In this document: in pieces, positions 6,610-13,620 of the stretch | Position numbering within the stretch: position 1 is the stretch's first letter | How the letters are laid out: every line of letters begins with the position of its first letter | Source of the DNA: DTU036 sp964346475 | Lineage (GTDB): Bacteria; Bacillota; Clostridia; Peptostreptococcales; Acidaminobacteraceae | Direction: 5' to 3' | Assembly (NCBI GenBank): GCA_964346475.1 | Contig: CAYFUM010000027.1 | Span: 1 to 21,809 of the forward strand | Length of the DNA stretch: 21,809 nt | Made by a program: the position numbers and the translations under genes | The notes under the pieces: generated by a model | What the model was told of the DNA's origin: nothing | What the model saw: only the letters and a program-made list of their open reading frames with translations | Databases searched by the model: none

Positions 6610-8228
6610 TTGATCTCCTTTAGAAAGTATGCATAGCTTATGTCGCTGGCCATATCAAAGTCTAGGAGGGAAGGCTGGGTAAGCTTAATTCCGTCGGGGG
6701 CTGCAGTCCTTTTAAACTGCTGGCTGATAAAGCGCCTGACAAAGTCCCCTAGACTTTTCTCAATATCCCTATCTGAAAGCACTGGAAAGACTTCCTTTAA
6801 AAGTATCTTTATATCCTTAAGGGGAAGTCCAATTAGAAAGTGATAGAGGATAAAGTCAATTAGCTTATAGCTACCCAGGCTCTCCTCGGTTTTCTGGAGG
6901 ATCTCTCCCTTTTTTCCTGCAGGTAGGAGTTCGGGACTTATGGGCCTTTTAAGGATATGGAAAAGGGAGTCCTTTATTTGACCTCCTTTTTTCTCTCCGT
7001 ACCAAGCTATAAGATCCTGGATCAGGGTCTTGGGAAGACCTGCGTTTACTGCATACATACTCATTTGGTCTCCATTGTAGGTTGACCAGCCCTGGGCATT
7101 TTCGCTCATATCTCCGGTTCCAACAACAAGTCCCTCATATTTGTTTGCTAGGTCCATAAGAATCTGGGTCCTTTCCCTGGCCTGGCTGTTTTCATAGACC
7201 AGGTTATGGACTGATTCTTCATGGCCTATATCCTTAAAGTGGCCCCTTACTGCGCTGTCAATGGAGATAATTTCATAGGCTAGTTGAAAGGCATCTAGAA
7301 GGTCCAGGGCGGCCTTCATAGTCTTATCAGTGGAGCCAAAACCCGGCATGACTATGCAGTGGATGTTCTCCTTAGGTAGGTCCAGGAGTTCGTGGGCCTT
7401 TAGGGTTGCCACCAAGGCCCAGCTTGAGTCCAGACCTCCGCTTATGCCAAGAAGGCTGTGGCTCAGGCCTGTTCTCTTAAGTCTTGTAGCATAGGCCTTG
7501 GCCTGGTGGGTTAGAAGATCAGAGTAGATTTTATCCCTATTTTCTGTTGCAAGGAAGGGATAGGCAGACTTGCTGGCCTCTAGTTCTGGCTCTATAAAAC
7601 TATCAAGCCTAAGTTTTACCTTGTCTTCCTCTATCTTAAATTCCTCTAAGCCCTGGACCCACTGGCCCTTTTTTATACATAGCCCCTGGGAAAAGAGCAT
7701 GTAGCGGCTGCCGTGGATGCCTCCTGAAGTGGTGGAGTCCTGGCTGGCGGAGATGTAGAGGCTGGAGCCGGAATTTTTAGCCATGGCCTTTTCTATAGCA
7801 GCTTCCTTTCCAGGATAGCTAAAGGAGTCATCGGCTATAATCTTAAGGGGAAACTCTAAACTGGCAAGATAGCCATCATCAAAGAGCTCAGGATCAGAAA
7901 AGATGCTATCTCTACTTTTTAGTGGATAGTAGCCTAGGATGTCTTCCTTGATCAGGGCATAGACTGAAAAGAGTCTCTTACCCTGTTTTAAAGGAAGGCC
8001 AACCAGGACGTAGCTCTTTGTGTTTATAAATTTGTCCAAGTGGCTCTTCGCTTCTAATATTTCTGGTCTTTTAAAAAGGCTTCCAAGACCATCGCCACTT
8101 AGACCAAGGGGAGGGAAGATGGCAAGGCAGCTATCCTCCAGCTCCTCTAAATATTTAAGGTGACTATCTAGGTTTGAGGAAAGATCCCCTGGTATAAGCT
8201 CGGGAAAGATTACAGCTAGTTTTTTCAT
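6606..8228 (-). CDS. nadE: NAD+ synthetase, glutaminase domain probably inactive
   Basis: The 540-residue product makes NAD+ from deamido-NAD+ and ATP. The synthetase part is complete: the ATP loop LGISGGLDSSW (SGGLDS 263-268), VGTGDMSENAQGWSTYNGD (369-387), MYAVNAGLPKTL, and FVRRFISQQFKR near the C-terminus. The first ~230 residues are a nitrilase-like glutaminase domain, but shorter than in typical 640-680-residue enzymes. The expected catalytic Glu is Pro40 (IFPPLGLSGDG) and the expected Cys is Ala132 (IIADDSF, where ICED is usual). Lys104 may remain. It therefore probably uses free ammonia. ATG 8228 follows AAGGAGG and an extended -10 box. Confidence 0.93.
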   Translation of the reverse strand: MKKLAVIFPELIPGDLSSNLDSHLKYLEELEDSCLAIFPPLGLSGDGLGSLFKRPEILEAKSHLDKFINTKSYVLVGLPLKQGKRLFSVYALIKEDILGYYPLKSRDSIFSDPELFDDGYLASLEFPLKIIADDSFSYPGKEAAIEKAMAKNSGSSLYISASQDSTTSGGIHGSRYMLFSQGLCIKKGQWVQGLEEFKIEEDKVKLRLDSFIEPELEASKSAYPFLATENRDKIYSDLLTHQAKAYATRLKRTGLSHSLLGISGGLDSSWALVATLKAHELLDLPKENIHCIVMPGFGSTDKTMKAALDLLDAFQLAYEIISIDSAVRGHFKDIGHEESVHNLVYENSQARERTQILMDLANKYEGLVVGTGDMSENAQGWSTYNGDQMSMYAVNAGLPKTLIQDLIAWYGEKKGGQIKDSLFHILKRPISPELLPAGKKGEILQKTEESLGSYKLIDFILYHFLIGLPLKDIKILLKEVFPVLSDRDIEKSLGDFVRRFISQQFKRTAAPDGIKLTQPSLLDFDMASDISYAYFLKEIK

Positions 8229-8244
8229 ATCTACCTCCTTATTT

Positions 8245-8253
8245 ATTATACCA
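8245..8253 (-). promoter_or_regulatory. Extended -10 promoter of nadE
   Basis: On the minus strand TGGTATAAT reads as a TGn extended -10 with a perfect TATAAT, 16 bases before the nadE start codon. No good -35 is seen; the GC-rich palindrome 8259-8272 occupies the spacer region. Confidence 0.65.
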
Positions 8254-8258
8254 AGAAT

Positions 8259-8272
8259 TGGCCCGGGGGCCA
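8259..8272. repeat. GC-rich palindrome between divergent promoters
   Basis: TGGCCC-GG-GGGCCA is a perfect inverted repeat in an AT-rich 122-base divergent intergenic region, placed between the nadE -10 and the -35 of the lipoprotein promoter. It could be an operator for a regulator of both genes, but no known binding site is recognised. Confidence 0.5.
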
Positions 8273-8280
8273 GGTTATAA

Positions 8281-8309
8281 TTGACCTGAAATAGGAAGAG
8301 GGGTATATT
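8281..8309 (+). promoter_or_regulatory. Sigma-A promoter of the lipoprotein gene
   Basis: TTGACC (8281-8286), a 17-base spacer and TATATT (8304-8309) make a good vegetative promoter 41 bases before ATG 8351. Confidence 0.8.
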
Positions 8310-8350
8310 TAAATTAGGTAAGAAAGTCTTAGCTAGATAGGGAGGTAATC

Positions 8351-9388
8351 ATGAAAAAAGTTTTAATTTTATTTGTCGCCCTGCTAGTCGTTTTTAGCTC
8401 TGCTTGTAGTAGTAAGGGGGATCTAGCCAAAGGTGATGGGCTGGCTAATGAGAAAGAGGATGAGCTTGTTAGTGAGATAGAGGCTGAAAACTCTACAAAT
8501 GAGAAGGAATCTGAAGAAAAAGAAGAAGAGAAGGAGCTTGTAGAGGAGGATAATGAAGANNNNNNNNNNNNNNNNNNNNNNNNNNNNNNNNNNNNNNNNN
8601 NNNNNNNNNNNNNNNNNNNNNNNNNNNNNNNNNNNNNNNNNNNNNNNNNNNNNNNNNNNAGGGATGGCTATAGTTTTAAGGTAAGTAGGATTGAAGAAGA
8701 TGATATCTGGGGTCTTGGAGTCAAGGTGGAGTGTAAAAATACCAGTGATGAAGATGTGATTTTTGCTCTATATGATGTTTCTGTCAATGGCTGTATGATG
8801 GATCCCTACTGGGGTATTGACGTACCAGTAGATAAGACTGTTAATGATGGCTTTAACTTTTCCTATGACCAGCTTGATCACTATGGAATAGAGCTGGTAG
8901 AGGAAATCGAGTTTGTCCTAATAATTTATGATATTGAAGGCTGGCATAAGGATATCTATCTGGAGGAGCTATTCACAATCTATCCTACTGAAAGCAGGCC
9001 CTCAGATATAAACTACTTTACCTATGAGCTTAAAGATGGTGACGAGCTAATTTTAGATAATGAGGACTTCACTTTTATAATTACCGGGGTGGATCCCCAG
9101 GGCTACTATGGCTATACCGTGAATACCTTTGCTGAGAATAAAACAGATAAAAAGCTGATGATTGCCTGGGACCAGGTGTCTATAAACGATAGGATGGTGG
9201 AGGCCTACTCTGAACTTATTCTCATGCCCGGCAAAGTTGCTTTTGGGGAGGTGGGTTTTTATCATGGGTTTTTCCAGGAAAATAACATTAGAGAGGTTGA
9301 AAAAATTGATTTTACCCTACGTGTCTATGATTATGAGGAAGTGGAAGAGCTAGTGGATCTGCAGAGGGTCTTTAGTTTTTCTCCCTAG
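8351..9388 (+). CDS. Putative surface lipoprotein with two repeated domains, interrupted by a gap
   Basis: The N-terminus is a lipoprotein signal, with lysines, a hydrophobic stretch and a lipobox ending SSAC (Cys19). A highly acidic Glu/Lys-rich linker runs into the 100 N at 8560-8659. After the gap come two homologous domains of about 105 residues: YSFKVSRIEE to LFTIYP and FTFIITGVDP to VFSFSP. Both share an N-x-[ST]-D…V[SI]N core and end in a …YD-[IY]-E strand, suggesting tandem beta-sandwich domains. Function is unknown; cell-surface ligand binding is possible. Joining both sides as one gene assumes the true gap length keeps the frame, since the 100 N may be a placeholder. ATG 8351 follows GGGAGG. 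Lgt, the enzyme that lipidates such proteins, is also encoded in the window. Confidence 0.75.
   Translation: MKKVLILFVALLVVFSSACSSKGDLAKGDGLANEKEDELVSEIEAENSTNEKESEEKEEEKELVEEDNEXXXXXXXXXXXXXXXXXXXXXXXXXXXXXXXXXXRDGYSFKVSRIEEDDIWGLGVKVECKNTSDEDVIFALYDVSVNGCMMDPYWGIDVPVDKTVNDGFNFSYDQLDHYGIELVEEIEFVLIIYDIEGWHKDIYLEELFTIYPTESRPSDINYFTYELKDGDELILDNEDFTFIITGVDPQGYYGYTVNTFAENKTDKKLMIAWDQVSINDRMVEAYSELILMPGKVAFGEVGFYHGFFQENNIREVEKIDFTLRVYDYEEVEELVDLQRVFSFSP
8560..8659. other. Assembly gap, exactly 100 N
   Basis: One hundred unresolved bases follow a repetitive GAAGAAGAG-rich stretch. A round length of 100 is the usual scaffolding placeholder, so the real distance and frame are unknown. Confidence 0.97.
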
Positions 9389-9417
9389 GGGATTAGCTCT
9401 TAGGCTTGGGGGTTACT

Positions 9418-9942
9418 ATGAGGATGTTTTTTGCCCTTTGTTTAGAGGAAGATTGGAAGAAAGAACTGGTTAAGCTAGAAAAAGAGCTGGTGAAAGAAGC
9501 AAGAAAGGCAAGGGCTCTTTCCAGCCACCAGCTGCATTTAACCCTGCAATTTGTGGGAGAGTGTGATAGAAAAGATGAGCTAATAGACCTCCTTAAAAAG
9601 AGATCCTTTCCCAGACCCCGGCTGGAGGCCAGGGGTCTGGCCTCTTTTACTAGGGGGAAAGAAAAGCTAATCTATCTGGAGCTTAGAGAGGATCCCTCCC
9701 TTCTTATTATCAACAGGAGGATTAGGGAAGGGCTAGATAGTCTTGGCCTTAGCTATGATAGAAGGAGTTTCAAGGCCCATATAACCCTTATGCGCAGGGT
9801 GGAGTGGAGGGAAGACTTTGAACTCTCCGCCTATAAACCAGAGTTAAGAGGATTTTACCCTGACAAGTTTTTCCTTCTTTCCTCCAAGCTAACTCCCGCT
9901 GGTCCCATATATCGGGAAATAGCCTCTTTTAATTTATCCTAG
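9418..9942 (+). CDS. thpR: RNA 2',3'-cyclic phosphodiesterase ThpR (LigT family)
   Basis: The protein has the two HxTx motifs of the 2H phosphoesterase superfamily, HLTL at residues 40-43 and HITL at 121-124, and at 174 residues equals the family length. The family opens 2',3'-cyclic phosphate RNA ends to 2'-phosphates and has a reversible 2'-5' RNA ligase activity in vitro. I chose ATG 9418 because GGGGG lies five bases before it and the product begins MRMFFALCLEE, as relatives do. A TTG at 9406 would add four residues and would lie within the ribosome site. The gene follows the lipoprotein by 29 bases and probably shares its transcript. Confidence 0.9.
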   Translation: MRMFFALCLEEDWKKELVKLEKELVKEARKARALSSHQLHLTLQFVGECDRKDELIDLLKKRSFPRPRLEARGLASFTRGKEKLIYLELREDPSLLIINRRIREGLDSLGLSYDRRSFKAHITLMRRVEWREDFELSAYKPELRGFYPDKFFLLSSKLTPAGPIYREIASFNLS

Positions 9943-9962
9943 GCTGTTTAGGAAGACTCATT

Positions 9963-9971
9963 TGGTAGAAT
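9963..9971 (+). promoter_or_regulatory. Weak extended -10 candidate before the small protein
   Basis: TGGTAGAAT fits a TGn extended -10 with five of six matches, 29 bases before ATG 10000. There is no clear -35, and readthrough from thpR is equally possible. Confidence 0.3.
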
Positions 9972-9999
9972 AAATACTATAGGAGCAAGGAGGAAAGCC

Positions 10000-10218
10000 A
10001 TGAAGGATTATGAAGGTATGAGATGGGGTCAGCTCAGCGAGGCTGAAAAAAAGAGCTTTCTTGATGAGGCCTACGTCAATAAAAAAAGGATCGATGAAAA
10101 AACCGGTGGATGTGTTGTGCACTTTGAAAACGGGCTTTCTTGTATAGGTACTATTAGGAAGGAAGAGGAAAACATAGTAATAGATATAGGAGAGCACGCA
10201 AAACTTTATAGGGAATAA
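10000..10218 (+). CDS. Small hypothetical protein, 72 residues
   Basis: ATG 10000 has a strong AGGAGG ribosome site and the 72-residue frame is followed by a hairpin, so it is likely a real gene. The first third (MKDYEGMRWGQLSEAEKKSF) is charged and probably helical. The rest (VVHFENGLSCIGTI, then IVIDIGEHAKLY) looks like a few beta strands with two cysteines (residues 38 and 48, not in a CxxC arrangement). No signal peptide or membrane segment is seen. I do not recognise the family and propose no function. Confidence 0.7.
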   Translation: MKDYEGMRWGQLSEAEKKSFLDEAYVNKKRIDEKTGGCVVHFENGLSCIGTIRKEEENIVIDIGEHAKLYRE

Positions 10219-10225
10219 ATAGAAA

Positions 10226-10245
10226 TAATCCGCAGGTGCGGATTA
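10226..10245. terminator. Bidirectional hairpin between convergent genes
   Basis: TAATCCGC (10226-10233) pairs perfectly with GCGGATTA (10238-10245) around AGGT. The T-rich tails are interrupted on both strands, so it is a weak terminator, but its place between two convergent genes supports the role. It includes the stop codon of the minus-strand gene. Confidence 0.65.
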
Positions 10246-10959
10246 CTTCTTTAGTAGGTCTATTTCACTTTTAGTTAGTTCTCTATAGCTTCCAGGGGCC
10301 AGGTCTTTATCCAGGCTTAGAGGTCCTAGAGCTATTCTTTTTAGGAAGAGGACCTCCATTCCCAGGTGGTGAAACATCCTCTTGACCTGGTGAAACTTAC
10401 CTTCATAGATTGTAAGGTGGGCCAGGGAGATGTCTCCACTTTCCAGGATTTCAAGGCTTCCAGGTTTTGTTAGAAAGTCCTCTAATGGTAGGCCTTCCTT
10501 TATTAGCTGGGCCTCTTTTTCACTTAGCCTTCCCCTTACCCTTACCTGGTAGGTTTTAGAAATATTTTTTCTGGGTGAAGTCAGCCTATGGGCCAGCTTG
10601 CCGTCATCGGTAAGAAGGAGAAGTCCTTCGGTATCTATATCAAGTCTTCCAACAGGGAAGAGCTCACGGTGTTTAAGGGAGTCATCCAGGAGGTCTAGAA
10701 CTGTCCCATGGTAGTTGTCCTGGGTAGCACTGATAAGACCCTGGGGTTTATTTAACATGAGGTAGTAGAAGTCTCGGTAGTCAATGGCTTCTCCATTTAG
10801 GCTAACTTTAGAGCTATGGGGGTCCAGGATAAAGCCAGGATCCTTGACTAATTTACCATCTACCAGGACGTCACTGTTTTTAATTATACCCTTGACTTCC
10901 TTTCTACTTCCAAAACCTGAGGTGGAAAGGAGTTTATCCAATCTGATTTTTTTCATCAT
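10243..10959 (-). CDS. rRNA pseudouridine synthase, RsuA/RluB family
   Basis: The 238-residue protein starts with an S4 RNA-binding domain (RLDKLLSTSGFGSRKEVKGI, residues 6-25) followed by the synthase domain. YLMLNKPQGLISATQD and VGRLDIDTEGLLLLTDDG contain the family signature; Asp107 is the catalytic aspartate that attacks uridine C1'. HQVKRMFHHLGM near the C-terminus is also typical. The NKPQGLISAT…TVLDLL segment and length fit RsuA-type enzymes (E. coli RsuA modifies 16S rRNA position 516), but RluB-type specificity cannot be excluded. Its ATG overlaps the ychF stop (ATGA) and lacks a clear ribosome site of its own, so it probably depends on translational coupling to ychF. Confidence 0.92.
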   Translation of the reverse strand: MMKKIRLDKLLSTSGFGSRKEVKGIIKNSDVLVDGKLVKDPGFILDPHSSKVSLNGEAIDYRDFYYLMLNKPQGLISATQDNYHGTVLDLLDDSLKHRELFPVGRLDIDTEGLLLLTDDGKLAHRLTSPRKNISKTYQVRVRGRLSEKEAQLIKEGLPLEDFLTKPGSLEILESGDISLAHLTIYEGKFHQVKRMFHHLGMEVLFLKRIALGPLSLDKDLAPGSYRELTKSEIDLLKK

Positions 10960-12035
10960 ACGTTAAATCTAAAAAGGATTACGTCACCATCTTTTACTAG
11001 GTAGTCCTTACCTTCCAGTCTTACTATGCCAAGCTCCTTGGCCCTTGCCATGGATCCGGCTTCTTTAAGTTCCTCAAAGCCAATGGTTTCGGCTCTAATG
11101 AAACCCCTTTTAATATCGGTGTGGATTTTGGCGGCAGCGTCAACTGCTCTAGTTCCCTTTCTTATGGTCCAGGCTTTTACCTCCTTAGGACCTGCTGTTA
11201 TAAAGCTTATTAGGTTTAAGAGGCTGTAACTAGCCTTTATAAGTCTGTCTAGACCAGATGTTTGAAGACCCATTTCTTCTAAGAAGGACTGCTTGTCCTC
11301 CTCTGCCAGCTCAGCTATCTCTTCTTCAATTTGGACAGAGATGGGAAGGACCAGGGCATCCTCTTCCTGGGCCAGGGCCTTGACCTCCTCTAGGCTTTTG
11401 GGATCTGGATCCTCCATGGAGATGTTGGCCACATAGATAACGGGTTTTGAAGTGAGGAGCTGGATCTCCTCATAGAGGGCCTGATCTTCCTTTTCAAGAG
11501 GAAAGGACTTGGCCAGTTTTTCCTTCTCCAGATGGGCTATTAGTTTTTTAATAAGTTCATATTCCTGGGCATATTTTTTATCACCCTTTAGTTGGCGTTC
11601 TACCCTGTTTTTTCTTCTCTCCAGGGTTTCTAGATCCGCTAGGATTAGCTCCATGTGGATGGTCTCTATGTCTCTTCTTGGATCTATACTGCCATCTACA
11701 TGGCTGATGTTGTCATCTTCAAAGCAGCGGACAACATGGATTATGGCGTCTACTTCCCTGATGTGGGAGAGGAACTGGTTACCCAGGCCTTCACCCTTGG
11801 AGGCTCCCCTGACCAGGCCAGCAATGTCAAAGAACATTATCTGGGCAGGGAGGATTTTCTCGGACTTGTTCATCTCCCTGAGCATATCTAGCCTCTCGTC
11901 GGGAACATCTACTACGCCCATGTTGGGGTCTATGGTGCAAAAGGGGTAGTTGGCGCTCTCTGCACCAGCCCTGGTTATGGCGTTAAAAAGGGTGCTCTTT
12001 CCCACATTGGGAAGGCCCACTATTCCTAGTTTCAT
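10956..12035 (-). CDS. ychF: Redox-responsive ATPase YchF (Obg-like ATPase)
   Basis: The 359-residue protein matches the family length of about 363. It has the P-loop GLPNVGKS (7-14), the NYPFCTIDPN segment, DIAGLVRGASKGEGLG (70-85), a helical middle region, and a C-terminal TGS domain (LISFITAGPKEVKAWTIRKG onward). YchF binds ATP rather than GTP because its fourth motif is NxxE rather than NKxD. Here the site reads VANISMED, with one extra residue before Glu compared with the usual form. It interacts with ribosomes and is linked to stress response in other bacteria. ATG 12035 follows AAAGGAGAC (12044-12052, minus strand). Confidence 0.95.
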   Translation of the reverse strand: MKLGIVGLPNVGKSTLFNAITRAGAESANYPFCTIDPNMGVVDVPDERLDMLREMNKSEKILPAQIMFFDIAGLVRGASKGEGLGNQFLSHIREVDAIIHVVRCFEDDNISHVDGSIDPRRDIETIHMELILADLETLERRKNRVERQLKGDKKYAQEYELIKKLIAHLEKEKLAKSFPLEKEDQALYEEIQLLTSKPVIYVANISMEDPDPKSLEEVKALAQEEDALVLPISVQIEEEIAELAEEDKQSFLEEMGLQTSGLDRLIKASYSLLNLISFITAGPKEVKAWTIRKGTRAVDAAAKIHTDIKRGFIRAETIGFEELKEAGSMARAKELGIVRLEGKDYLVKDGDVILFRFNV

Positions 12036-12103
12036 TGATTTAAGTCTCCTTTATATCTTTAGCTAAGTCCTTATACCTTAAACTGTATCAAAACACTTTA
12101 TGG

Positions 12104-12132
12104 CCTACTAGCCCCAAAGGGGTAAAAGTAGG
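12104..12132. other. Imperfect hairpin in the probable ychF leader
   Basis: CCTACT (12104-12109) pairs with AGTAGG (12127-12132), an internal loop follows, and CCCC (12112-12115) pairs with GGGG (12119-12122) around AAA. On the minus strand it would lie in the 5' untranslated leader of ychF if transcription begins near 12133. No T run follows on either strand, so it is not a standard terminator. Confidence 0.45.
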
Positions 12133-12139
12133 ACAAATT

Positions 12140-12148
12140 ATTATAACA
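12140..12148 (-). promoter_or_regulatory. Extended -10 candidate for ychF
   Basis: TGTTATAAT on the minus strand is a perfect TATAAT with an upstream TGn. It lies about 105 bases before the ychF start codon. A TTGTCT lies 20 bases further upstream, too far for a standard -35. Confidence 0.5.
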
Positions 12149-12400
12149 TATAATAGAGGATTTAGAGACAAGGGATGAAATTTATAGGCTCCTTATTATA
12201 AGTGTCTTTAGTTTAAGTGAAGCTAGGGTCTTTTCTTGGTTTTCTTTGGATAGTGACAAATTTAAGCATAGTAGTCATGAGGTCAGAATGTCTGGATAAT
12301 TTAACTTTCATATAGCGGATAGATTTAATCCTTCTATTAACTGATGCTTGCTGCTATTTTTCATCTTGTTGGGTATATACTAAGTGTTTTACTTTACTTG

Positions 12401-12409
12401 TGTTATACT
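12401..12409 (+). promoter_or_regulatory. Extended -10 promoter of the yfmF-yfmH-lgt operon
   Basis: TGTTATACT is a TGn extended -10 with five of six matches, 20 bases before ATG 12430. The leader would be very short and contains AGGGGGA as the ribosome site. No clear -35 is present. Confidence 0.6.
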
Positions 12410-12429
12410 TCTTTTTTTAAGGGGGATTT

Positions 12430-13620
12430 ATGAGCTATAGTCATTGGATTACGAGGAAGGGATTTACATCTAAAAGGACTTCTTATTTTTATATTTTGCC
12501 GCTGAGTAGAAAAAATGCTGTTCTGGGGTCTTTGCTAGCCAGAGTTTTAGAGAGGGGGAGTCTTGATTACCCCAGTATGGAGGCTATTAAGACCAGGGAG
12601 GATGAGCTCTATGGAGCGGTTGCCCACTTTGATGTGGCTATTTATGGTAGTATGCTTTGCTTTGAGGCAAATCTGGTCTTTCCTGATTACAACTATTTTG
12701 GAAAGGCCGAACTAGAGAAAGAGGCTAGAGATTTTTTTGAGAGTCTTTTGTACAGACCGCTTCTAGCTAATGGACTTTTTAATGAAGAGTTTTTTCTCCA
12801 AGAAAAACAGATGCTTAGAGAAGATCTGGACTCCATGATGAAGGAGCCTCAGAGCTATGCCATGAGAAGGGTAATGGAGCTGATCTTTGGAGAATCTAAA
12901 GCTGGTATCTATCGCTATGGGGATAGAGAGACCTTGGAAGAAGTGGATATTGAGGACCTATCTATCTTTTATGGAGAACTTCTTAAAAGTCCCCTAAATA
13001 TCTATCATCATGGTAGAGATGAGGGGGAGGATGAGGGCTTTTGGGAGCCTCTTGATATGGATGAGGTTGACTTTGAACTTCTAGCTAGGGAGTTCACTGA
13101 GGAAAGGGATATTTCCCAGAGTGTCTCCGTCCAGGCCTACAGGGTGCCTATTGGCTTTAGGGATGATGGAGTTTATAACTTTTTAGTCCTATCCCATCTT
13201 CTGGGAGGCATGGCAACCAGCTTTCTTTTTAAAAAAATAAGAGAAGAAAGAGGCCTTTGCTACTCCATCTACTCAAGGTACGACAGGTACAGGAGAACAC
13301 TTTTTATAATAAGTGGACATGAGAGGGATTCCTTTGATGAGATTGTCCTTGAAAGCAGGAGGATTTTGGAATCTTTTGGAGAGGGCGGCTTCAGTGTAGA
13401 GGAACTTGAAGAAGCAAAGCGGGATCTTTCTATAGGCCTAGCTTCCACTGTGGATAGCCAGTCTAGGCATTTAAGGGATGTCTTTGTCAGAGATTTATTT
13501 GGAGATGAAAGAAATATAGACAAGAGGATAAAAAAAATAGAGTCAGTTTCCAAGGAGGATGTCATGGCGGCAGCTAGGGGACTTGAGTTCAATCTTGCCT
13601 ATCTTGTGAGGAATAAATGA
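12430..13620 (+). CDS. yfmF: M16-like protein YfmF, non-catalytic partner
   Basis: The 396-residue protein has the two-lobed outline of M16 peptidases but no HxxEH zinc motif; the place where it should stand reads LLARVLERGSLDYPS (35-49), followed by REDELYGA. The C-terminal half (SHLLGGMATSFLFKKIREERGLCYSIYS) is typical of M16 clan members. Such proteins pair with an active partner, here the overlapping yfmH. Bacillus relatives carry annotations linked to 5-aminopentanol modification of elongation factor P, although their proteolytic target is unclear. No signal peptide is visible, so it is probably cytoplasmic. ATG 12430 follows AGGGGGA. Confidence 0.88.
   Translation: MSYSHWITRKGFTSKRTSYFYILPLSRKNAVLGSLLARVLERGSLDYPSMEAIKTREDELYGAVAHFDVAIYGSMLCFEANLVFPDYNYFGKAELEKEARDFFESLLYRPLLANGLFNEEFFLQEKQMLREDLDSMMKEPQSYAMRRVMELIFGESKAGIYRYGDRETLEEVDIEDLSIFYGELLKSPLNIYHHGRDEGEDEGFWEPLDMDEVDFELLAREFTEERDISQSVSVQAYRVPIGFRDDGVYNFLVLSHLLGGMATSFLFKKIREERGLCYSIYSRYDRYRRTLFIISGHERDSFDEIVLESRRILESFGEGGFSVEELEEAKRDLSIGLASTVDSQSRHLRDVFVRDLFGDERNIDKRIKKIESVSKEDVMAAARGLEFNLAYLVRNK

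Larger units (their letters stand above)
12036..12429. other. 394-base divergent intergenic region
   Basis: This AT-rich stretch separates ychF (minus) from yfmF (plus). It holds an extended -10 candidate for each direction, a hairpin at 12104-12132 and stop codons in all frames. Between about 12160 and 12390 I see no coding sequence, repeat array or known RNA fold, though a small RNA cannot be excluded. Confidence 0.7.

Noticed and set aside
6606..8228. nadE as a pseudogene because of its short N-terminal domain
   Set aside because: The frame is intact, synthetase motifs are complete, and it has a good promoter and ribosome site; only the glutaminase site seems lost.
9406..9417. TTG start for thpR at 9406
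   Set aside because: ATG 9418 has a GGGGG ribosome site at good distance and gives the family N-terminus.
11509..11949. 146-residue open frame opposite ychF
   Set aside because: It is an antisense shadow with Ser/Leu-rich translation and no start signals.
12112..12122. CCCC-AAA-GGGG as an intrinsic terminator
   Set aside because: There is no T run after it on either strand.
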